Below are positions 7,021-11,110 of a DNA stretch of 11,110 nucleotides, in pieces. Below the pieces are notes generated by a model. That model did no database searches and was not told the DNA's origin. It saw only the letters and a list, made by a program, of their open reading frames with translations. This DNA comes from JALOAR01 sp041649615. GTDB lineage: Bacteria > Patescibacteriota > Minisyncoccia > UBA6257 > Colwellbacteraceae. Each line of letters begins with the position of its first letter. The first letter of the stretch is position 1. The stretch covers positions 1 through 11,110 of the forward strand of contig JBAZMT010000023.1 of the NCBI GenBank assembly GCA_041649615.1, given 5' to 3'. Made by a program: the position numbers and the translations under genes.

Positions 7021-8726
7021 TATTCTCTAATAACACGGAGAAGTTCCTCCACCGTGGTCATTCCTTTTTCAACCTTGCGAAGTCCGTCTTCAAACATGGA
7101 GATCATTCCTTGTTCGCGGGCGGTATGTTTCATCTGATCAAGAGAAAACGCCGGATTGACTATTTCTTTTCTGATCGCTTCCGAAATGTTAAGCACTTCA
7201 AAAATACCTATTCGGCCTCGATAACCGGTTCCGCCGCAGGAAGGACATCCTTTTCCTTTATATATGAACTTCGGAGGTTTAAAGGCGCCTTCAATCCCCA
7301 ACTCCGTCATTTGTTTTTTAAGAATTTCCAGCAGCTCCGGTTCGGGTGTAAGCGAATAAATGCAGTCCAGGCATATTTTCCGAACAAGACGCTGGGCGAC
7401 AATCGCGTTCAAAACGGCGGCGGCCAAAAAAGCGGGAACGTTCATGTCTATAAGACGAGGAATGGCGGTCGGAGCGTCGTTTGTGTGGAGAGATGAAAGA
7501 ACCATGTGCCCCGTAAGCGCCGCTTGAACAGCAATTGAGGCCGTTTCATCGTCTCGGACTTCACCGACCATGACGACGTTCGGATCTTGACGAAGGATGG
7601 ACCTCAAGCCGTTTGCAAAAGTGACTCCCGCCGCCGGATTTATCTGCGTTTGGTTGATGTATTTGATGTTGTACTCAATCGGGTCTTCAACGGTAACGAT
7701 GTTTACTTCCGGTCGATTCAATACGTTTAAAATGGAATAAAGCGTAGTCGTTTTACCCGATCCGGTCGGTCCGCAGACGAGGATCATTCCATAACTTTTG
7801 CGGATGTTTTCGTTAAGAATGGCGATCGTGTCATCAAGCATTCCTATTTCCTGAAAAGAAAGAGGACGTTGAGTGGCCGTTAAAAGACGCATTTCCACTT
7901 TTTCACCATGAAAAGTGGGCATTATGGCGACACGGACATCAAGTACGTCCTGGCCGACTTTGTATCGGAAGCGTCCGTCCTGCGGTTTGTAGTGTTCGTC
8001 GATTTTCAATCCGGCAAGCAGTTTTATGCGCGCGATGATGGCGGCGTGAACGGCTTTCGGCACTTTCATTATTTCGTGAAGCATGCCGTCTATTCTGTAG
8101 CGGACCAAAATGCCGTCCTCAAATATTTCCAAGTGAATGTCCGAAGCTCTTAAGCTCACCGCGTAGGCAATCGTATTATCAACCACGCCGATAATCGGAG
8201 CATCGGCGGCCGCTTCTTCCCCTTTCTTACCGAGCTTAAGTGACTCGGTAATGCTCCCTTCTATGAGTTGTCGGTAATCTTCAGATTGTTTTTTTCCGTA
8301 TAAGGCGAATCCTTTGTTTAAATCTCCTTCGGCCGCAAAGTAAGGTTTTATCTTTTTGCCGACAAATTGTTCCACGAACTCAATGGTTTCAAGGTTAGTC
8401 GGGTCTTCCATCGCGGCGGAAAAGGATCCGTCCGGTTCCTCGCCGAAAAGAATTACGTTTTTTTGCCGCGCAAGCGATTCGGGAAAGGAATGGAGAACGG
8501 ACTCGTTTATCGTCTTTCCCGACAATTCGGCGATGGGAATGTTAAAGTACCGGCTTAATATCTGATATAAATAGCCTTGAGCGACTATATTTCGGGAAAC
8601 CAAAGCTTCGGAAACGTTCTGTTTGAGTCTTTCCGATTCCGTGGCGATGCTGTCAAAAGTAGCATCATCAATAAGGCCTTCTTTAAGGACGATCTCCTTA
8701 AGCTGATTGAGAGGAATATCTATCAT
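7020..8726 (-). CDS. pilB: Type IV pilus extension ATPase PilB (GspE family)
   Basis: Cytoplasmic hexameric ATPase that powers pilus extension. The 568-aa protein has an N-terminal MshEN/GspE-N-like region (about 1-150). The ATPase core has Walker A GPTGSGKT (319-326), the Asp box TVEDPIEY (345-352), Walker B region DPNVVMVGEVRD (381-392) and the His box SSLHTNDA (411-418). The zinc-binding tetracysteine typical of PilB/GspE is present as C452xxC455 and C494xxC497, followed by GGTGYRGRIGIFE. These cysteines and the N-domain favour PilB over the retraction ATPase PilT, of which there is none in the window. No Shine-Dalgarno; 14 nt separate it from the preceding gene. Confidence 0.97.
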   Translation of the reverse strand: MIDIPLNQLKEIVLKEGLIDDATFDSIATESERLKQNVSEALVSRNIVAQGYLYQILSRYFNIPIAELSGKTINESVLHSFPESLARQKNVILFGEEPDGSFSAAMEDPTNLETIEFVEQFVGKKIKPYFAAEGDLNKGFALYGKKQSEDYRQLIEGSITESLKLGKKGEEAAADAPIIGVVDNTIAYAVSLRASDIHLEIFEDGILVRYRIDGMLHEIMKVPKAVHAAIIARIKLLAGLKIDEHYKPQDGRFRYKVGQDVLDVRVAIMPTFHGEKVEMRLLTATQRPLSFQEIGMLDDTIAILNENIRKSYGMILVCGPTGSGKTTTLYSILNVLNRPEVNIVTVEDPIEYNIKYINQTQINPAAGVTFANGLRSILRQDPNVVMVGEVRDDETASIAVQAALTGHMVLSSLHTNDAPTAIPRLIDMNVPAFLAAAVLNAIVAQRLVRKICLDCIYSLTPEPELLEILKKQMTELGIEGAFKPPKFIYKGKGCPSCGGTGYRGRIGIFEVLNISEAIRKEIVNPAFSLDQMKHTAREQGMISMFEDGLRKVEKGMTTVEELLRVIRE

Positions 8727-8740
8727 TTAGTTTTTCGCGC

Positions 8741-9322
8741 TTAGACGATGAGAAGGCTCCAAAACGGGAGCTTTGAAAGCCATATTTCAGAGATAATTAT
8801 AACAAAGGCGGAGACAGGCAACCAAAAGTAATATAGAGGTATTACTTCCGATCGGGCGGTTTTCCTGAAAATCGCGTTTATCAAGTGCGTTAAAAGGTAC
8901 GCGATTACAATTCCCAAAATAAAAAACAGAAATCCGGGAAAACCGGCGAGGAATCCGGCAATAAAAGCGATAAAAATTTCGTCTCGTTCAAAAAAACGGC
9001 CGCGAGAGCGTTTATTTACCCACATCATGGCGAGAGCCATAAGCGCGGCCAAGGCCAAAGCAAGAACATAAGGAGCGAAATATTTTATAAAAACGTTATA
9101 AGCGAAAGGCAAAATCCAGTTGTCGGTCTCAAAAGCGAATTTCATAACCGGGCTTTCTTTCCAAGCTTTGTATTGAAAGACGGAGAAAACGGAACATAAC
9201 AAAAAAACGGCCGCAACGGGAATCCAAAATATTTTTTTTATTTTTTTTTCTAAAAACGGGCGCTTTATTACCTGCATCACCATGAGAATGGTGACAATAG
9301 TTAAAGATAAAATAAACATCAT
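8741..9322 (-). CDS. Multi-TM pilus-cluster protein, possible degenerate prepilin-peptidase-like protein
   Basis: A 193-aa membrane protein with about five to six hydrophobic segments (near 3-18, 32-49, 83-101, 115-129, 131-150, 164-180). The start at 9322 forms an ATGA overlap with the pilin stop; an in-frame ATG at 9361 would overlap the pilin further and is less likely. Residues 109-172 loosely recall the C-terminal half of A24 prepilin peptidases: a charged RFFERDEIF where the family has GxGDxKL, Gly-rich helices (AGFLAGFPG), then SEVIPLYYFWLPVSA where the family has IPFGPFLA. Residues 65-72 (ETDNWILP) have the spacing of the family's D-x6-P motif but with Glu in place of Asp. Between pilA and pilB it may serve pilin processing or assembly. 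The function is not established and the resemblance is weak. Confidence 0.6.
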   Translation of the reverse strand: MMFILSLTIVTILMVMQVIKRPFLEKKIKKIFWIPVAAVFLLCSVFSVFQYKAWKESPVMKFAFETDNWILPFAYNVFIKYFAPYVLALALAALMALAMMWVNKRSRGRFFERDEIFIAFIAGFLAGFPGFLFFILGIVIAYLLTHLINAIFRKTARSEVIPLYYFWLPVSAFVIIISEIWLSKLPFWSLLIV

Positions 9323-9900
9323 ATGTTTAGGTCGGGTTTGGTGCCGATTTCGTAGAAACAAGTGTCTGCGGTATAACTGCTGTCGCAGTTGTTTTTATTG
9401 CCTCCGTCAAGCACCATTTCGTTTCTATATTTTTGGGATTCAAGACGAGTGTTAAGTTCAAAAAAATAAGGAGTTTTCGTGCAAGCGTAGGCGTAAAAAT
9501 AATTGGCGTTATTTATGGGATCAATCGGCAAAGAAGGAATAGGCGAACCGCTCGGAATACTCGCAAAGTTAACGTCCACCCAACCAGAGCCGGTGATGTT
9601 TGTGGCGGCGCTTATAGAAGAACAAGTGGTGTTCGTAAAAGGCCCCTTGCCGGCGCCAGGATTGAAGGTGCAGATTCCTCCGGAATTACAGCTGCCTAAA
9701 TCGGCGTTTGGCACTTGAGTCAAGTAACCCATTAAGGCGGCGCGGATGGTATTAAGGTCGCTGATTCTTCGCGAGTCTCTTCCTTCCGCCAATAATTCGC
9801 CGGGATTTAAAATAATAACTACAACCGAGGAGAGAACTGCTAAAATACCGATAACTATGAGGAGCTCAATAAGAGTGAATCCTTTTCTAAAATTCTGCAT
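9319..9900 (-). CDS. pilA: Type IV pilin, probably the main subunit (PilA-type)
   Basis: A 193-aa prepilin with leader MQNFRKG, cleavage after Gly7, then FTLIELLIVIGILAVLSS with Glu12 as mature Glu5. The long N-terminal helix is followed by NPGELLAEGRDSRRISDLNTI (32-52), a pattern typical of CPR pilins. The head domain is Gly/Ser/Asn-rich with six cysteines (71, 77, 93, 140, 172, 181), which could form three disulfides. Its ATG overlaps the stop of the response regulator gene (TGATG). It is the only G|FTLIE-type pilin here, hence probably the major one, but other pilins may lie elsewhere in the genome. Confidence 0.93.
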   Translation of the reverse strand: MQNFRKGFTLIELLIVIGILAVLSSVVVIILNPGELLAEGRDSRRISDLNTIRAALMGYLTQVPNADLGSCNSGGICTFNPGAGKGPFTNTTCSSISAATNITGSGWVDVNFASIPSGSPIPSLPIDPINNANYFYAYACTKTPYFFELNTRLESQKYRNEMVLDGGNKNNCDSSYTADTCFYEIGTKPDLNI

Positions 9901-10274
9901 CAGGCGATGCCCATAAAGGCCTTAACTCTCATAATCAAAGAATCTATGGATGTCTGCGCTTTAACGTAATATTCAATGGCGCCGAGACTTCTTCCCTTAA
10001 CCACGTCCGTGTCTTGGCCGAGATTTGAAATGATGATTACCGGAATGTTTTTCAGTCCCGGGTCCTGTTGGATTTCTTCGAGTACCTCAAAACCGTTCTT
10101 TTTGGGAAGAATTATATCAAGCAAGGTGAGATCGGGTTTCGTACCGGAACGCAGAATGTTTATCGCTTCTTCTCCGTTCGCCGCGTAAGTAACGGAAATA
10201 CCCTCTTTTTCCAGGCGGTTCTTTAAAAGAGTTGAGAGAAATTTATCGTCTTCTACAAGAAGGATGGTTTTCAT
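9900..10274 (-). CDS. Single-domain CheY-like response regulator
   Basis: A 124-aa receiver domain with no output domain. Key residues are present: acidic pair Asp9/Asp10 in LLVEDDK, phospho-acceptor Asp53 in LTLLDIILPKKNG, Ser83 in VIIISN in place of Ser/Thr, and Lys105 in YYVKAQ. As the first gene of the pilus cluster, joined to pilA by a TGATG overlap, it probably regulates pilus activity by protein contact, like PilG/PilH or other single-domain regulators. No histidine kinase lies in the window. A TATAAT box only 16 nt upstream of the ATG implies a very short leader. Confidence 0.95.
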   Translation of the reverse strand: MKTILLVEDDKFLSTLLKNRLEKEGISVTYAANGEEAINILRSGTKPDLTLLDIILPKKNGFEVLEEIQQDPGLKNIPVIIISNLGQDTDVVKGRSLGAIEYYVKAQTSIDSLIMRVKAFMGIA

Positions 10275-10289
10275 GAATTAATCTAGTTG

Positions 10290-10298
10290 ATTATAACA
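10290..10298 (-). promoter_or_regulatory. Extended -10 promoter of the pilus cluster
   Basis: The minus strand reads TGTTATAAT: a perfect TATAAT (10290-10295) with the TG of an extended -10 one base upstream. No TTGACA-like -35 is found at normal spacing, as is usual for extended -10 promoters. With a start about 7 nt downstream, the mRNA leader before the ATG at 10274 would be only some 8-10 nt. Confidence 0.65.
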
Positions 10299-10308
10299 CA
10301 TCTTTCAG

Positions 10309-10322
10309 TCCTAAATTTAGGA
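10309..10322. promoter_or_regulatory. 14-bp perfect palindrome at the -35 position
   Basis: TCCTAAATTTAGGA is a perfect palindrome whose centre falls close to where the -35 box of the pilus promoter would be. It could be the operator of a dimeric regulator. As a zero-loop palindrome next to a T-run on the plus strand (10323-10330) it is also weakly terminator-like in that direction, but no plus-strand gene leads into it. Confidence 0.4.
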
Positions 10323-10445
10323 ATTTTTTTAGTCGCCCAACGGCTTCCGTACCTCGGAGAGCGAGGAATCGTGACTTTGTTTAAAGCTCCACGACCAACA
10401 CTTTTGAACCTTGCGGTTCATTTTTTTCAAAAGAAAAAATCGAAT

Positions 10446-11110
10446 CAATTTAATTGTTTCACGCACAGCTTCCGCTACACGTGCCTTGTTACAACTTAAC
10501 CCATGTTACCGAGTTCAGGCTAGCCCCTCCCCAGTTCTACAAACTACATTTCCATCATCATAGAAATGCGTTCATTACAATCGCGATCGTTCGCGATAGC
10601 AAACGATGACGATAGAACTGGGGAGGGGTTTCACCTGCTCCCAGCTTCCTTGGCTTGATGGGCAGTGAGTACAAGACTCGAGAACGTATTCACCGCGACA
10701 TAGCTGATTCGCGATTACTAGCGATTCCGGCTTCGTGAGGGCGAGTTGCAGCCCTCAGTCCGAACTGAGACCGGTTTTGTAGGATTAGCTCCACCTTACG
10801 GTTTGGCAACCCGTTGTACCGGCCATTGTAGCATGAGTGTGGCCCAGGGTATCAGAGGGCCATGCGGATCTGACTTCATCCCCTCCTTCCTCCCCGAAAA
10901 CGGGGCAGTCTTCCGCGACACTTGTAACACGGAATAGGGGTTGCGCTCGTTACCCCACTTAAGGGAACATCTCACGACACGAGCTGACGACGACCATGCA
11001 GCACCTGTGCCTGCGGTCCTTGAGAGACGCCTCGCCTTTCAGCAAGACTTCCACAGACATTTCTAACCCTGGTAAGGTTCTTCGTTTACTGTCGAATTAA
11101 ACCTCATGCT
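10446..11110 (-). rRNA. rrs: 16S ribosomal RNA, 3' part (5' part outside window)
   Basis: Small-subunit rRNA from about E. coli position 947 to the 3' end. Recognisable segments in order are GGTTTAATTCGA, GAAGAACCTTACC, GTGCTGCATGGTCGTCGTC, TAACGAGCGCAACCC, GGAGGAAGGAGGGGATG, ATGCTACAATGG, GGAATCGCTAGTAATCGC, GGTGAATACGTTCTCG, TTGTACTCACTGCCC and GTAACAAGG. Helix 45 is CACGTGTAGC-GGAA-GCTGTGCGTG (10483-10460). The 3' boundary is estimated from the E. coli tail length after helix 45. Departures from the bacterial norm include UAGAA-capped helix 44 expansion, GGG/CCC flipped to CCC/GGG near 1080-1090, and absence of CCUCC after helix 45. The changes fit Parcubacteria. The boundary is uncertain by some 10 nt. 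Confidence 0.95.
10524..10628 (-). other. Helix 44 expansion of the 16S rRNA
   Basis: Arms 10613-10628 and 10524-10539 form a perfect 16-bp stem (CCCCTCCCCAGTTCTA with its complement) enclosing 73 nt. The enclosed part can itself fold: TCGTTTGC-TATC-GCGAACGA (8 pairs, one wobble), and GCATTTC with GAAATGT (7 pairs, one wobble). The segment between the two strands of the decoding site is about 155 nt here, against about 85 nt in E. coli. Confidence 0.75.

Larger units (their letters stand above)
10275..10445 (-). other. 16S trailer / pilus leader spacer with hairpins
   Basis: A 171-bp spacer between the 16S 3' end and the response regulator, with no tRNA, no 23S start and no plausible ORF. 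It holds CCTCG-GAGAG-CGAGG (10352-10366), ACGG-CTT-CCGT (10340-10350), and TGAACC-TTGC-GGTTCA (10405-10420). The last competes with an 8-bp pairing of 10401-10408 with 10426-10433. In the 16S direction none of these is followed by a T-run, so no rho-independent terminator is evident. In the plus direction the 10405-10420 hairpin is followed by seven T (10421-10427) and would look like a terminator against antisense transcription. Confidence 0.45.

Noticed and set aside
6990..7496. 168-codon plus-strand frame across the pilB/pilC junction
   Set aside because: Antisense to two well-recognised genes, with no domain or start context.
9323..9361. Upstream start (9361) for the multi-TM gene
   Set aside because: It would overlap pilA by 43 bp, while the ATG at 9322 makes a typical ATGA junction; the added residues are polar and precede the first TM segment.
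9319..9902. Alternative genetic code with UGA read as glycine
   Set aside because: UGA sits at tight ATGA/TGATG junctions right after complete family domains in pilA, the response regulator and the PilM-PilN gene, and also ends pth, so it acts as a stop.
10275..10445. tRNA gene in the spacer after 16S
   Set aside because: There are hairpins but no cloverleaf: no GGTTCGAAT-type T arm in register and no 7-bp acceptor pairing.
10275..10500. Group I intron interrupting the 16S just before the anti-Shine-Dalgarno
   Set aside because: Introns occur in CPR rRNA, but no CCTCC exon follows before the response regulator, there is no homing endonuclease, and the downstream genes are clearly a pilus operon.
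10287..10937. Small plus-strand frames at 10287-10499 and 10746-10937
   Set aside because: They lie in the spacer and antisense to 16S rRNA and have no protein-like features.

Overview
The window looks like a chromosome segment from a Candidate Phyla Radiation (Patescibacteria) organism, most likely Parcubacteria (OD1). Three things point there. The 3' third of a 16S rRNA gene carries lineage-type changes at universally conserved positions. A compact type IV pilus operon carries the 'GWAWS..GWISF' secreted repeat protein that I associate with this group. Genes are tightly packed, with ATGA/TGATG/TAATG stop-start overlaps. UGA is used as a stop in at least four genes, so the UGA=Gly code of Gracilibacteria/Absconditabacteria does not apply.

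Layout, left to right. 1-910 (minus): 5' part of hisS (histidyl-tRNA synthetase), running off the left edge. 920-1450 (minus): lepB (type I signal peptidase), directly upstream of hisS and probably co-transcribed with it. 1451-1534: divergent promoter region. 1535-2059 (plus): pth (peptidyl-tRNA hydrolase), whose end overlaps the end of the pilus operon by 30 bp, tail to tail. 2030-10274 (minus): a nine-gene cluster in transcription order CheY-like regulator, pilA-type pilin, small multi-TM protein with faint prepilin-peptidase resemblance, pilB, pilC, pilV-like minor pilin, secreted GWAW-repeat protein, PilX-like membrane protein, and a fused PilM-PilN protein. 10275-10445: spacer with a promoter, a 14-bp palindrome and several hairpins. 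10446-11110 (minus): 3' part of 16S rRNA, about E. coli positions 947 to the end, running off the right edge. No stretch over 300 bases lacks a gene.

How the genes work together. PilB (ATPase), PilC (inner-membrane platform) and PilM-PilN (cytoplasmic/membrane adaptor) form the motor and assembly platform. The PilA-type protein is probably the main pilin. The PilV-like and PilX-like proteins may be minor pilins, and the GWAW protein may be exported with them as a tip or surface component. No pilT, pilQ or separate pilO lies in the window.

The most unusual region is the 16S rRNA. Helix 45 is preserved by compensatory changes, but the tail after it (AAACAATTAAATTGATTCG) has no CCUCC anti-Shine-Dalgarno, and none lies in the rest of the spacer. 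In agreement, only one of twelve gene starts (pilV-like) has a clear Shine-Dalgarno, and the first pilus gene looks nearly leaderless. The same rRNA has a 105-nt extended helix-44 arm closed by a perfect 16-bp stem, base-pair swaps in the decoding site, and A instead of C at the spectinomycin position 1192. It is followed directly by the pilus operon rather than by tRNA/23S genes.
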